DNA of 64,000 nt from Catenulispora acidiphila DSM 44928 (GCF_000024025.1 NC_013131.1:7564001-7628000), one strand, 5' to 3'. Positions 10,801 through 19,597 are shown, counted from the first letter of the stretch. Notes: generated from the letters alone by a model not told the origin. Program-made: numbers and translations.

Positions 10801-11091
10801 GCGTGTCAGACCACTGTCTCCGCGCCCACGCTGGCCGACGAGTCGGTGCATCTGAGCGCCGCGTTCCAGTTGGCCGGGTACCGGGCCGTGGTGGGCACGC
10901 TGTGGTCGGTGTCCGACGAGGCCTCGGCCCGACTCGCCAAAGACTTCTACAACACGCTGACCGCCGAAGGTACCGCAGAGCTCGACACCGACCGCGCCGC
11001 GCGCGCCGTTCACGCCGCGGTACGCCGACTTCGCCGCCATTATCGGAACGCGCCGAAGGCCTGGGCCGGGTACGTCCATGTCGGCTGCTGA
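7858..11091 (+). CDS. TPR-CHAT caspase-like protein (first copy)
   Basis: 1077 residues. ATG 7858 is preferred over the in-frame GTG at 7819 because TTGGGGGGA sits just upstream. Residues about 20-620 are tandem alpha-helical TPR-like repeats (recurring NLAxxLxxRY patterns). After a Ser/Val/Ala/Pro linker (about 640-685), the C-terminal 350 residues form a CHAT domain, the caspase/separase-like peptidase fold. The catalytic pair is visible: His940 in HFACHG and Cys983 in LTACQT, and the PVGVLSELPLHAA and GTLWSVSDE motifs are also typical. It heads the operon with four GTPases (80-bp gap to the first). CHAT proteins of this form are usually proteases triggered through their repeats in bacterial conflict systems; the substrate is unknown. 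Confidence 0.9.
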   Translation: MRGDETAAGAAAADEVEELVGRFARSGDRGAIDRAVAVAAAAVDGLADGDVDRAAALANLAVTLMRRYEALGDGADLERAHESITVACAEAPPGSPHAEGVLTIAGSVAMTRHTRSGDVQELREAVRITRALCDGAAESARRRMYLSNLTFMLVRLAEATDDRALLLEAEAAGREAVVLSDPDDPSNALVYNNLAIALHRRYTVSNDVAFLAEAVEWQVKTLAGVEPAHQEYRKWQSNHGATLRELHGRTGEAELLRRAVEACRAATQGADPRHPMFAHWQANLSAALLLAYRESGDSSLLRQAVTAGRAAYEAAGPGSPDLPLLLTDLGALLDQASLRTSDAEELAQSVEMLRRAAVTVPRKHVAYSIVHTNLAIALLRTAEADPAGGFVPLLAAIGHARKALKRIGRDDPHRAELLGAMSAAHLRLHGFRGFGSALIRAVRDAEAALAATPSRHPDRAVHLGRLAVVRYTQYQRYGDRKLLIAARDLLIEAGRQPGARLMTRIDALRGAGEYSGEAGLGSDRLGLLAEAIDLATRVAPRTLARVDREHRVSLLTGLATEVAQAALDQGQPERAVELLEQSRGLLAADVLDARGTDLAALRAVRPDVAGEVVALRARWERLDRAQPRLGEVTADAQTSGIPAAQPAPSQSAPSVSVSVSAAAPTASQASAVDLLEDPQQLSTERAAIGAAWDALVAEIRTLVGFADFMRPPRVQRLVEQLPDGPVVYVYAGSERSDALIVSGSGVECVRLPNLRAAEATTRAEQLHAALADAESDYADVAEAARESMRELLVWLWDTIAQPVVAALGYDAAHADPANHADPANPADLPRMWWCPVGVLSELPLHAAESGPHTLLDRAVHSYTATLRALGDAHSRPVPPSRAALVVGAHDLTGSGRLPAAEHEVHTVGRLLPHATVLDAPTAESVRTALLSHPVAHFACHGVADRSDPAAGLLLLADHATDPLTVAEVSALRLDGRLAVLTACQTTVSAPTLADESVHLSAAFQLAGYRAVVGTLWSVSDEASARLAKDFYNTLTAEGTAELDTDRAARAVHAAVRRLRRHYRNAPKAWAGYVHVGC

Positions 11092-11171
11092 GCGCTCATA
11101 AGCACTTTTCGAGCAGGAAACAAGCGCCGGGCGATTTAACCGCGAGTAAGCCCTCTGGTCTGCTGAAACAC

Positions 11172-12896
11172 ATGGCAGACGACAACTCTTCCACCCTCGC
11201 GATCCTCACCGCGATCTTCCACGACCAGCCCGAGCTCCTCCGCGCGGTCAAGCTGGGCGACCTCCACTCGAGCCAGCTGCTCGAGGAGGTCCGCACCCAG
11301 AACAAGCTCTTCGGCGGCCCGGTCCGCCAGTTCGCGGTCGGGCGCACGGGAGCCGGCAAGACCACGCTCGGGAACCTGCTGTTCGGCGCCGAGGCGATGA
11401 AAGTGACCGGCTACAACGACTGCACCGACTACATCGGCCGGGTGCGCCTCAAGAGCGATATGTCCTACTTCGACACCCCTGGCGCCGGCGGCGACGACGA
11501 GTACGAGAACTACGCCCGCATGGCCCTGGGCCTGCCCCAGCTCAGCGTGCCCGAGGTCACCGAGTTCAGGCTGCTGGACTTCACCAACGCCACACTCGAC
11601 GCACGGCAAAGGGTCGAGAACGTCACCCAGACCGTGATCACCGCGGACGATTACGAGAAGGGGTTCGCGAAGAAGTATCCGCCCGACGTCCTCATGTATG
11701 TGGTGTCCCCGCACGTGCAGTTCGTGCGCACGGACCGTGAGTACCTCCAGGACATGCTCAAGCGGTACGGCGACCGGGTCGTCATCGCTCTCAACCGGTG
11801 GGACGGGATGACCGCCGAGAACCACGTGGAGAACGTGCGCCGGCAGATCGACACCGTCTACCGGCACGTGTCCCCTGACGGCTCGCTGCGCCCGCGGTAC
11901 GCCGAGTTCAACGCCCGCACCGGCTCCGGTATGGACGAGCTGACCCGGCACATCTGCGAGGTCATCGATCCGGCCAAGCTGGGCCGGATGCAGGCGGTGC
12001 TCGACGGCAGCCTGAAGGACCAGGCCCGCAAGGAGCGGGCCCGGCACTACCACCGCACTTTGGACCGGATCGCCGCACGCCTGGCCCTGCACACCGTCGA
12101 CCACCAGACCGCCGGGCTGGACCTGATCACGCTGGCCGCCGACGGCGTCGCCCAGTACGGCGTGCTGACCTTCGAGGCCGAGAACGAGGCCCAGGAGGTC
12201 CGCGACGAGTTGGCCCGCCACGTCGCGGACGAGGCCGAGCGAGTGCGCCGCGAGCGCACCGAGGACATCGTCACCCAGCAAGTGAAGACGGGCACCCGCG
12301 ACATCATCACCCAAGAGCCGGTCTACGACATCGAGGAGAAGATCGAGTACGAGACGCACCGGATCTCGGAGCAGATCAGCGAGAGCACCGGCGTCGGTTT
12401 GTGGAAGTCGATGGCGATCCAGACGGGCGCCGCCGTGGACCGCGCCGCCAACTGGCTGCAGGGCGGCACGCAGAAGGAGCGGGAGGCGATCAAGCACCAG
12501 GCGCGGAAGGACCAGGTCAAAATCACCACGCACATGGTGGAGAAGGACATCCAGGTCCCGGTCAAACGCTACGAGCAGAAGATCGCCAGTTATCAGGACA
12601 AGGTGATCGCCACCGTCACCGAGGTGGTCGGCATGACCGACACCGTGGTCGGCACCAGGGCCCTGCAGGGCGCGGTGCCGCTGATCGAACTGCTGCTGTC
12701 GATAGGGCACGGCGTCGAGCGGTTCTGCGTCGCGACCGGTGAGCGCAAGCCGATCGACGACTACGTCGCCGCCGCCCGCGACCAGATCGCCCTGGAGTTG
12801 GACCGGGTGCGCCGCCAGCTCGACCAGTTGATCGAGCGCGGCGCCCCGGCCGAGCAGCAGATCGCGGATCTGCTCGACTCCCTGTTCGCGAAGTAG
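11172..12896 (+). CDS. P-loop GTPase A of the CHAT operon
   Basis: 574 residues from ATG 11172; the longer upstream frame lies inside the CHAT gene and is not coding. The G1 loop is GRTGAGKT (57-64), G3 is DTPG (101-104), G4 is NRWD (208-211) and a G5-like NARTG lies near 248. Between G1 and G3 is a TGYNDCTD segment, probably switch I. After the GTPase domain comes a helical part, then charged repeats with VYDIEEKIEYETHRI, and a hydrophobic stretch near 500-515. The GNLL, DCTD, ALGLPQ and VYD elements are shared with GTPase B, so the two are paralogs. It is likely an NTP-dependent regulator or assembly factor for the neighbouring CHAT protein. The ribosome site is weak. Confidence 0.85.
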   Translation: MADDNSSTLAILTAIFHDQPELLRAVKLGDLHSSQLLEEVRTQNKLFGGPVRQFAVGRTGAGKTTLGNLLFGAEAMKVTGYNDCTDYIGRVRLKSDMSYFDTPGAGGDDEYENYARMALGLPQLSVPEVTEFRLLDFTNATLDARQRVENVTQTVITADDYEKGFAKKYPPDVLMYVVSPHVQFVRTDREYLQDMLKRYGDRVVIALNRWDGMTAENHVENVRRQIDTVYRHVSPDGSLRPRYAEFNARTGSGMDELTRHICEVIDPAKLGRMQAVLDGSLKDQARKERARHYHRTLDRIAARLALHTVDHQTAGLDLITLAADGVAQYGVLTFEAENEAQEVRDELARHVADEAERVRRERTEDIVTQQVKTGTRDIITQEPVYDIEEKIEYETHRISEQISESTGVGLWKSMAIQTGAAVDRAANWLQGGTQKEREAIKHQARKDQVKITTHMVEKDIQVPVKRYEQKIASYQDKVIATVTEVVGMTDTVVGTRALQGAVPLIELLLSIGHGVERFCVATGERKPIDDYVAAARDQIALELDRVRRQLDQLIERGAPAEQQIADLLDSLFAK

Positions 12897-12915
12897 CGGA
12901 GAGGACGCCTGACCG

Positions 12916-14628
12916 ATGCTCCGCGATCTCCACGAACCTTCGCTGGGCGCCGTGCGCGCCCGGCTGATCCAGCAGGAGCTGGCCGGCGGCGCCGCGTCCC
13001 GGCCGGTCGACGGCGCAGTTCCCGGCCTCGGAGGGGAGGGCCGGGGGCTGCCCCTGCTGGCCGCGACCGGCAAGACCCACAGCGGCAAGTCCACGCTCGG
13101 CAACCTGCTGGTCGGCATGGCAGGGCTGCTGCGTTCCACTGGCTTCCAGGACTGCACGGACGGCGCCGACGTGCTCCGGTTCCCGCGCGGGCTGCGCTAT
13201 TTGGACCTGCCGGGCGTGGCGAGCAGCGACATGCTGGAGAACGCCAACCGGGCCGTGCTCGGCCTGCCCCAGCATCCTGACCTCACACCAGTGCACGAGG
13301 TTCGGCTCCGTGGGTTCACGCCGGACGGGCCGGACCGCACCGACAGCCCGGCCGAAGCTCCCGGTGCGGCCGGAACCACGGAAGCTGCCGAAGCCGAAAA
13401 CGGGCGTATGTGGCCCGTCGATCGGCTCCGAACCGTGCTCCCCCGCCCCGACCTGGTGTTCTACGTCGTCGCCCCGCACCAGAACCTGAACCGGGCCGAA
13501 CAGCCCTACCTCGCCGACCTGCTCACGGCGTACGGCGCCGAACGCGTCCTGTTCGTCCTCAACATGTTCCACCGCGCCGACGGCACGCCCCAAGCCACCC
13601 CACAGAACCTCGACGACGTGCGCCGCAAGCTGGATCGAGCCTGCCGGGCCGTCGGCGCGGCACTGAAACCGGATCGGCTTGTCGCCCTCGACTGCCGCAC
13701 CGGCGAGGGCCTCGACCGGCTGCTGAGCGCCGCGCAACAGATCTTGGACGACGACGGCCTGCTCGCCGAGGTCGTGATCCGCCAGCAGCAGGAGGCGCCG
13801 GCCCGGTACCGAGCCGAAGTGGCAGCCGCGGTGGCCGACTACGTCACGCAGGCCGCCACCCTAACCCCGGGCCCTGACGGCACCGCGCACGAAGACCTTG
13901 AAACGGCCGCGAACCGGCTGCTCGCCTATGCCCGGCGGCTCGGGACCATCCCATCAGGGTTCGACGAGAACCGTTGGCGTACCTCCTTCCGCGCCGTCGC
14001 CGCCGCGGCGGCCGCCGAGCTGCGCAACGAAGCCACCGAACCGATCATCGAACGGCGCTCACGGGACGTCACCCGCACCGAGACCGTCTATGACTGGATC
14101 ACCGAGACCGACTACAGCCACCCCGTCTACGAGACCCGCCGAGTGCGGGTCGACTCGTCGATCGCAGATCTCGACGACCTGGTCACGGCCGTGAAGCGGG
14201 CGTGGCGCGGCGAACGCTTCGCCGCCGAGCGCTGGGAGAGCCAGCAGGTCGTCGTCGGCTACGCCAGCATCGAGCGCCAAGTGGCGGTCGGTACGCGCGA
14301 GGTCTACGACCACACCGAGCACTGGGAGGAGAACGTCGGGACGCGGGTCACCGCCGTCTACTACTCCCCCTACGGCGCGATCGGCCCGGCGCTGCTGCTC
14401 GCGGCCTGGGCGGCGGCGCTGCGCGGACGGAGGCCGGGCAAGGACCTCGGACCGGCGTCGGTTTACGGGCGTGCTCTTCAGGAAGCTGTCGCACATTCCG
14501 CGCCGGGCGCCCCAACGGAACCCTGGGCGATCTTCGCCCAGAACATCATGCCCGCTGCTTCTGTCCCCTTGTGGCACTCGGCGGCAGACCTCACAGACCG
14601 GCCCGACCTTCCGGAGGAAGCGTCATGA
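12916..14628 (+). CDS. P-loop GTPase B of the CHAT operon (divergent paralog of A)
   Basis: 570 residues. G1 is GKTHSGKST (52-60), an unusual Walker A with an extra inserted residue type; G3 is DLPG (97-100). G4 is degraded to NMFHRAD (216-222), so guanine specificity may be altered. The TGFQDCTD switch, VLGLPQ motif and C-terminal VYDWITETDY / VYETRRV repeats match GTPase A. A hydrophobic segment (AIGPALLLAAWAAAL, near 485) could touch membrane. It starts 19 bp after gene A and its stop overlaps the start of gene C by 4 bp (ATGA), so translation is coupled. A and B could form a heterodimer, one partner active and one partly degenerate; this is inference. Confidence 0.8.
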   Translation: MLRDLHEPSLGAVRARLIQQELAGGAASRPVDGAVPGLGGEGRGLPLLAATGKTHSGKSTLGNLLVGMAGLLRSTGFQDCTDGADVLRFPRGLRYLDLPGVASSDMLENANRAVLGLPQHPDLTPVHEVRLRGFTPDGPDRTDSPAEAPGAAGTTEAAEAENGRMWPVDRLRTVLPRPDLVFYVVAPHQNLNRAEQPYLADLLTAYGAERVLFVLNMFHRADGTPQATPQNLDDVRRKLDRACRAVGAALKPDRLVALDCRTGEGLDRLLSAAQQILDDDGLLAEVVIRQQQEAPARYRAEVAAAVADYVTQAATLTPGPDGTAHEDLETAANRLLAYARRLGTIPSGFDENRWRTSFRAVAAAAAAELRNEATEPIIERRSRDVTRTETVYDWITETDYSHPVYETRRVRVDSSIADLDDLVTAVKRAWRGERFAAERWESQQVVVGYASIERQVAVGTREVYDHTEHWEENVGTRVTAVYYSPYGAIGPALLLAAWAAALRGRRPGKDLGPASVYGRALQEAVAHSAPGAPTEPWAIFAQNIMPAASVPLWHSAADLTDRPDLPEEAS

Positions 14629-17105
14629 CCACGCCACAGGCTCGAGAAGCACAAACGAAAGTGCCGAAGCAGACAGCACCGCAGACGACGGAGCCGACCC
14701 GCCCTGCCGCCGACAACCACGCCGCCGCGCGCACAGCAGCACGCACCGAAGCCCGCATCGCCGCCGTGCTGGCCGCCCGCCGCGCGGGCCTCCCCCACCT
14801 GGCCGACGCCGTCGACCGCTGGCGCCACATCGCCGACAGCCTGGCCCAGCTCGACGCGGCGCTGACGGCGCTGAGCGAGCAGCCCGCCGTGCCCGAGCCG
14901 GCGAAACTCATCCTGAGCGCGCTCGCCGACACCGGCCCGGTGCGAGCCGAGATCGCCGCGCTGCGCGCCGACCTGCGCAACCTGCACGCCCGCCTGGGCC
15001 GGCAGACCCTCAACATCGGGATCTGCGGCCGGGCTCGGATGGGCAAGTCGACGTTCCTGCAATCCGCCAGCGGCCTGGGCGAGGAGCAAGTCCCCACCGG
15101 ATCCGGACTGCCGGTCACCGCCGTGCGCAGCCGTCTCTACCACAGCGCCACCGCCACAGGCGCGCGGGTCGAGCGGCTGAGCCCAGACCGCTTCGTCACC
15201 GAGGTGGTCCGTCCCTACTACCTCGCTCTGGGCCATCCACAACCCCCTGCGACACTGGACGCCTTCGCCGCCGACGACTCCATCGAACGGCTGGATCCGC
15301 AGCGGGTGCCGGACGGCACCAGCCTGCTGGACGATCTGCTCAAGATGCGCCGCTCGCTGCCGCGCTACCGCGAGGAGCTGGCCGGCGACGTGATCGATGT
15401 CGAGCTCGACACGCTGCGCCGCTACGTCGCCTATCCGACGCGCGAGGAACTGGCCGCCGAGCGTGACTCCGGCGCGGTCCTGGACCGGCACTACCTCGCC
15501 GTCGGCGACGTGCAGATCCGGTGCGCGTTCCCCCGCGCGGACGTCGCCGGGATCGGCCTGATCGACCTGCCGGGGCTGGGCGAGCTGGCCCCCGAGGCCG
15601 AGGCGCACCACCTCGGCGGGCTGGAGCACGAGGTGGACGCGGCGCTGATCATCGTGCGGCCCACCGACGTCAGCGCGTTCTGGGACGACTCGGCCAAGCG
15701 GGCGAAGCAGCTGATCGAGCGAGCCTGCGGCGACCTGCTCGACCCGCGGGACTTCGCGTTCATCGTGATCAACGACGACGGCGCCCGGCCGGACCTGTAC
15801 GCCGCGCTGCGCGACTCGATCCTGGACCGGGTCAACGGCGGTGTCGACGGGCGCAACTACACCGTGCTCACCGTCGACGCCAAGGACCCGGCCGCGGTCG
15901 GCGCGCAGGTGCTCGATCCGCTGCTGGACCACCTGGCCGCGCACGCCGGGCGGATGGACGCCGCACTGCGCCGCGGCCACCGGGACCGGGCCGAGCAGCT
16001 CGCCGCCCGGATCCGCGGGCATCTGGGCGAGATCGGGGAGGCGCTGCGGCGCGTGCCGCTGGCCAACTCCGCGCGGCTGCTGGAGAGCCAGTCCGAGACG
16101 CTGCACCGGCAGCTGGCCGCCGCGCTCAAGGAAGTGGTCGACGAATACGAGCGGCGGGCTCGGGAAAAAGATCAGGACTATCAGGCGAAGGTGGAGGTCG
16201 CTTATCTGGAGGTGGAGGCCTGGCGCGCCCGCGGTTTCGGGGTCGGAGAGGACGCGTGGCGGGCGAACGCGCTCGCCGAGGGGAAGGTGCGGGGCAACGT
16301 CGGCGGATTCGTGATCGACGAGCTGAACCGCATCCGCGTGGAGATGGGCGCGGGTTTCCGGCGGCTCGACGCGTACTTCGCCGACCGGGTCGCCGAGCTG
16401 CGCGGGGATGTGGCGGCTGCGCTTGAGGTGCAGCTCGGCGGATTGTGGAAGCGGACGATCAGCGGCACGGGGCACGGCTCCAGCGTGGAGGCGCTCGCCG
16501 GGCAGCCCGACGGAGAGTCTGCCGGAACGCCTGCCGAATCCTCCGCCGAGCCGGCGACGGGGTCGAGCGCCGAGCCCACCGGCGACGAGGCGCTCCGGAT
16601 GCTGGCCGAGCGCCTGCACGACGCGGCCGATCCCTGCCGGATCCTGGCCCGCGCCGTCGAAGACCTGCTGGACCTCACCCTCGACTACAACTCGCACGTC
16701 TACCCCTGGATCGCCCAGCACCTGCGCAAGCTCAACCAGGAGTACACCGACGACGCCGGGGTCCGGCGGACCCGCTTCGTCGTCGAACTCACCGAAAGCG
16801 GCACCGAGCGCCTCTACCAGGAGATCTTCAAGTTCACCGGGGAGGCCTCCTACGCGACCCGCAATGCTCTGCTGGACGGCGACACGCGCCCGGCGCAAGT
16901 GCTGGCGGCTGCGGCCGAGTACTTCGCCGACGCCTTTCTGCGATCCGGCGGGGTGCGGGCGGAGTTCGGGGCGCTGAGCCGCTCCTACCAGGACGAGCTG
17001 TGGCCCGGGCTGTTCGCCGAGCTCCAGCCGCAGAACGCGAATCTGACCCGGGTGCGGCTGCTGGCGCGCACCCTCGCCGAGTTGACGGAAGGAGCCCGGC
17101 TGTGA
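14625..17105 (+). CDS. Dynamin-like large GTPase C of the CHAT operon
   Basis: 826 residues; ATG 14625 has a GGAGGAAG site upstream and overlaps the previous stop. An Ala/Arg-rich helical N-terminus (1-125) precedes G1 GRARMGKS (135-142), a PTGSGLPVTAV switch I as in dynamin-like proteins, and G3 DLPG (314-317). A G4-like VINDD follows. Residues about 430-600 are predicted helical or coiled coil, then an Ala/Glu/Pro/Ser linker (about 620-660) and another helical domain. This matches a bacterial dynamin or GTPase-coiled-coil layout, likely self-assembling. It ends with a 4-bp GTGA overlap into gene D. Confidence 0.8.
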   Translation: MTTPQAREAQTKVPKQTAPQTTEPTRPAADNHAAARTAARTEARIAAVLAARRAGLPHLADAVDRWRHIADSLAQLDAALTALSEQPAVPEPAKLILSALADTGPVRAEIAALRADLRNLHARLGRQTLNIGICGRARMGKSTFLQSASGLGEEQVPTGSGLPVTAVRSRLYHSATATGARVERLSPDRFVTEVVRPYYLALGHPQPPATLDAFAADDSIERLDPQRVPDGTSLLDDLLKMRRSLPRYREELAGDVIDVELDTLRRYVAYPTREELAAERDSGAVLDRHYLAVGDVQIRCAFPRADVAGIGLIDLPGLGELAPEAEAHHLGGLEHEVDAALIIVRPTDVSAFWDDSAKRAKQLIERACGDLLDPRDFAFIVINDDGARPDLYAALRDSILDRVNGGVDGRNYTVLTVDAKDPAAVGAQVLDPLLDHLAAHAGRMDAALRRGHRDRAEQLAARIRGHLGEIGEALRRVPLANSARLLESQSETLHRQLAAALKEVVDEYERRAREKDQDYQAKVEVAYLEVEAWRARGFGVGEDAWRANALAEGKVRGNVGGFVIDELNRIRVEMGAGFRRLDAYFADRVAELRGDVAAALEVQLGGLWKRTISGTGHGSSVEALAGQPDGESAGTPAESSAEPATGSSAEPTGDEALRMLAERLHDAADPCRILARAVEDLLDLTLDYNSHVYPWIAQHLRKLNQEYTDDAGVRRTRFVVELTESGTERLYQEIFKFTGEASYATRNALLDGDTRPAQVLAAAAEYFADAFLRSGGVRAEFGALSRSYQDELWPGLFAELQPQNANLTRVRLLARTLAELTEGARL

Positions 17106-18319
17106 GCGACACGCAGCCTGTGACGTCCATACAGACGGACGACCTGGAGATGCGGGTGGTCCTGGTCGGTCCCATGGGCGTGGGCAAGACCTCGCTGATG
17201 ACCACCCTGGCCGACGGCGGCGCGGCGCTGCTCGGCGGCACCCGCGTCCTATTGGAGTTCGACGAGCCGACGGCCGAGATGATCCGTACCTGCAAGGCCG
17301 CGCTCGACGGCTCCCTGGCCACCGAGCAGTTTCAGGTCAACGCCATGCGTCCCTCGCAGGAGCTGACCGAGTACCGCTACGCCGTCAATCCGCGCATCAG
17401 CGGCGTGGACCGGTTCCGCTTCCCGCTGACCGTGCTGGACATGCCGGGCGGCTGGTTCGGCCCTTCCGGGATCCCGGCCAGCCTCGCGCGCAACCGGGAG
17501 ATCTTCGACGAGTTCCTCGGCAGCGCCTCCACCCTGCTGGTCCCGATCGACGCCACAGTACTGATGGAGGCCCGGCTCCAGCACCAGGTCGCGGCCCTGC
17601 CGGAGATCCTGCGGATCCAGGACGTGATGTCGGCGGTGGAGCGGTGGACGAAGGACCGGCGCGGGCTCGACGGCTCGCCGCTGCCGGCCACCGTCGTGCT
17701 GTGCCCGGTCAAGTGCGAGACGTACGTGCATCCGGTGGGCGGCCACGCCAATCCCGCCGCGGACAGCATGCGGGAGCTGGTGGACCGGTTCTACACCGCG
17801 GCGCTGCGCGAACTGCTGGAGACTCAGCAGGTGGCGCTGGGCCGCATCCTGTACTGCCCGGTCGAGACGATCGGCCCGGTCCGGCTGACCCGGGCCGACT
17901 GGGTCGAACGCGACGGGATGCTCGAATGCCGGCCGTCGTACGAGAAGGTGGGCGGTGCCACCCGGCGACTGCCGCACGGCGGAGAGGAGCTGTTCGCGTT
18001 CCTGTGCGCCGAGGTGCTCACCCGGCTGCGCTCGCACTGGTTCGAGGTCGCCGAGTGGGAGCGTACGCAGGCCGAGCGGCCGGTCGCGCCGCCGACGGGC
18101 GCCGGGCTGTTCGCCAAGGCGTGGTTCTACCTGGTCGATGCCTGGGACGAACGTACCGACCGGGTACTGCACCGGCAGCAGCAGTCCCGGCTGCTGTTGG
18201 AGCTGGCCCAGCTCGACAAGGCCGTCTCGGCGATCGCCGAGCGCGAGAAGCGGGCCTTCGAGAACCGGCCGGACAACCGGTTCGCCGTGTTGTATCAGGC
18301 CGCACCCGGCTGGATGTGA
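17102..18319 (+). CDS. Small P-loop GTPase D of the CHAT operon
   Basis: 405 residues from GTG 17102, which overlaps the upstream stop (GTGA). G1 is GPMGVGKT (23-30) and G3 is DMPG (113-116). Residues about 185-205 (TVVLCPVKCETY) occupy the place of G4, where K and E stand in for the usual NKxD. The rest is an alpha/beta GTPase core followed by a basic/helical tail ending near the membrane-protein gene (2-bp gap). The family looks like the TRAFAC GTPases seen in multi-GTPase conflict operons, but the exact family is uncertain. Confidence 0.75.
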   Translation: MSDTQPVTSIQTDDLEMRVVLVGPMGVGKTSLMTTLADGGAALLGGTRVLLEFDEPTAEMIRTCKAALDGSLATEQFQVNAMRPSQELTEYRYAVNPRISGVDRFRFPLTVLDMPGGWFGPSGIPASLARNREIFDEFLGSASTLLVPIDATVLMEARLQHQVAALPEILRIQDVMSAVERWTKDRRGLDGSPLPATVVLCPVKCETYVHPVGGHANPAADSMRELVDRFYTAALRELLETQQVALGRILYCPVETIGPVRLTRADWVERDGMLECRPSYEKVGGATRRLPHGGEELFAFLCAEVLTRLRSHWFEVAEWERTQAERPVAPPTGAGLFAKAWFYLVDAWDERTDRVLHRQQQSRLLLELAQLDKAVSAIAEREKRAFENRPDNRFAVLYQAAPGWM

Positions 18320-18321
18320 CC

Positions 18322-19308
18322 ATGGAGATCTTCGTACGGACGAAGTCGTACCGACAGGAGTACGGATTCCTGGGCGCGTCCCCGGACGACTGGTGGGTGG
18401 AGTACCGGCGGTTGACGACCGTCGAGCGGCCGGGGCTGATCGCGCGGGCCGAGGGTGGGGCGTGGCAGGTGCTGCTCACCGGGATCCCGACGCCGCGTAC
18501 CGATGCCGCGGACCGGCGGATCACGTACTCGGTGCTGTTCGAAGGATCCGGGGCGCCGCGCGGGGAGGATCGCGAGGTGCTGATACGGGTCGTGCGAGCC
18601 TGGCTGGACGCTCTGGCCGATCCGGAGGCCGTGGAGTCCGGGATCGGAGCCGGGCTCGACGAGCACCTCGCCGAGGAGAAGATCGTGCGGCTGCTCGCGG
18701 CGGGGGCACAGGGAGACGTGCGTCCCGGGGTCACCAGGATCCCGAGCCTCGTCGAGCAGCCCGGCCGCCCCGGGAGCGGGGGTCTCGTCGGCCGCTCCGG
18801 CCGGCCCGGACTGTCCGAACCGCCTGATCCGCCTGATCCGCTTGATCCGCCCGACGATCCGCTGACCGACGAGGAGCTCGCCGCTCCGGCGGTCGCGGTA
18901 CGGGCCGTCGCCGCGCAGCTGGATCCGGTGCCGCCGCCGGCAGCCGGGGCGTCGTCGGTATCCGTCGGGAGCGTGCGAACCGCGGAGGACCGACACCACC
19001 TCGTCGCGGCGGTGGAGTCCCTGGCCGCGAACCGGTCCGGATTCGCCGGCTATCTCAACATCCCGCGCAAGGCCGAGAGCGCGGCCCAGGCTTGGAACCA
19101 CCTCGCCAAACCCGGGCGGCTCTGCGTCGTGCTCGCCGATCTGCCCCACCAGGCGGTGCAGGAGGCAAAAAAACTCTTGGCGGTCCGGCCGGATCCCGAC
19201 CCCGAGCCGGATCGCAAACGCCTGGTTCGGGCGGCGGGCTGGCTGCTGGCGGCACTCGTCCTGGGAGTGGCGGCAGTGGCGGTGTGGTACCTGCTGCGCC
19301 GCCGGTGA
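18322..19308 (+). CDS. Tail-anchored membrane protein of the CHAT/GTPase operon
   Basis: 328 residues from ATG 18322, two bases after the stop of GTPase D. The N-terminal 140 residues look like a compact alpha/beta domain (MEIFVRTKSYRQEYGFLGAS at the start). A linker follows with repeated DPP units at about 170-182. A second small domain lies at about 215-290. A single helix (about 303-324, WLLAALVLGVAAVAVWYLL) is followed by three arginines, so most of the protein is probably cytoplasmic with a C-terminal anchor. It could tether the GTPases or the CHAT protein to the membrane. No family was recognised. Confidence 0.75.
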   Translation: MEIFVRTKSYRQEYGFLGASPDDWWVEYRRLTTVERPGLIARAEGGAWQVLLTGIPTPRTDAADRRITYSVLFEGSGAPRGEDREVLIRVVRAWLDALADPEAVESGIGAGLDEHLAEEKIVRLLAAGAQGDVRPGVTRIPSLVEQPGRPGSGGLVGRSGRPGLSEPPDPPDPLDPPDDPLTDEELAAPAVAVRAVAAQLDPVPPPAAGASSVSVGSVRTAEDRHHLVAAVESLAANRSGFAGYLNIPRKAESAAQAWNHLAKPGRLCVVLADLPHQAVQEAKKLLAVRPDPDPEPDRKRLVRAAGWLLAALVLGVAAVAVWYLLRRR

Positions 19309-19580
19309 CGTCGGCCTCGGAAGGACGCTCGGTACGCCCCACACCGCAGCCCCCGGACCTGATCCGATCACTCGACGCGCTGCGGGATTCGGTCAGCGGA
19401 GCGGCGGGCAGGGCGATCCGCAAGATCGGTTCAGAGATCACGAAGGAGGTGACCCGCCGTCTCGCCGACGATGCCAGTGACGTCGGCGACGCCAGTGACG
19501 TCAGTGACGATCCAGGGCACGCCCCGGACCATCCGCCCGGACCGCCACCGCGTCACGATGACGGGCAGGCCAAGGCATAA
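19305..19580 (+). CDS. Small acidic protein ending the CHAT/GTPase operon
   Basis: 91 residues. GTG 19305 overlaps the upstream stop by 4 bp (GTGA), the same coupling used elsewhere in this operon. An amphipathic helix (about 19-50, LIRSLDALRDSVSGAAGRAI and onward) precedes an Asp/Ser/Val repeat tract (DASDVGDASDVSDD) and a Pro/His tail. No family was recognised. It stops 17 bp before the convergent TIR gene. Coding status rests mainly on coupling and codon bias. Confidence 0.5.
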   Translation: MTSASEGRSVRPTPQPPDLIRSLDALRDSVSGAAGRAIRKIGSEITKEVTRRLADDASDVGDASDVSDDPGHAPDHPPGPPPRHDDGQAKA

Positions 19581-19597
19581 GGGCAGCCACGCCGTCG

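Noticed and set aside
11136-13157. 673-residue minus-strand frame opposite GTPase A
   Set aside because: No recognisable motif; the opposite frame has the full G1/G3/G4 set.
14478-16898. 806-residue minus-strand frame opposite GTPase C
   Set aside because: Composition is typical of a shadow frame in GC-rich DNA; the plus strand encodes clear GTPase motifs and coupled starts.
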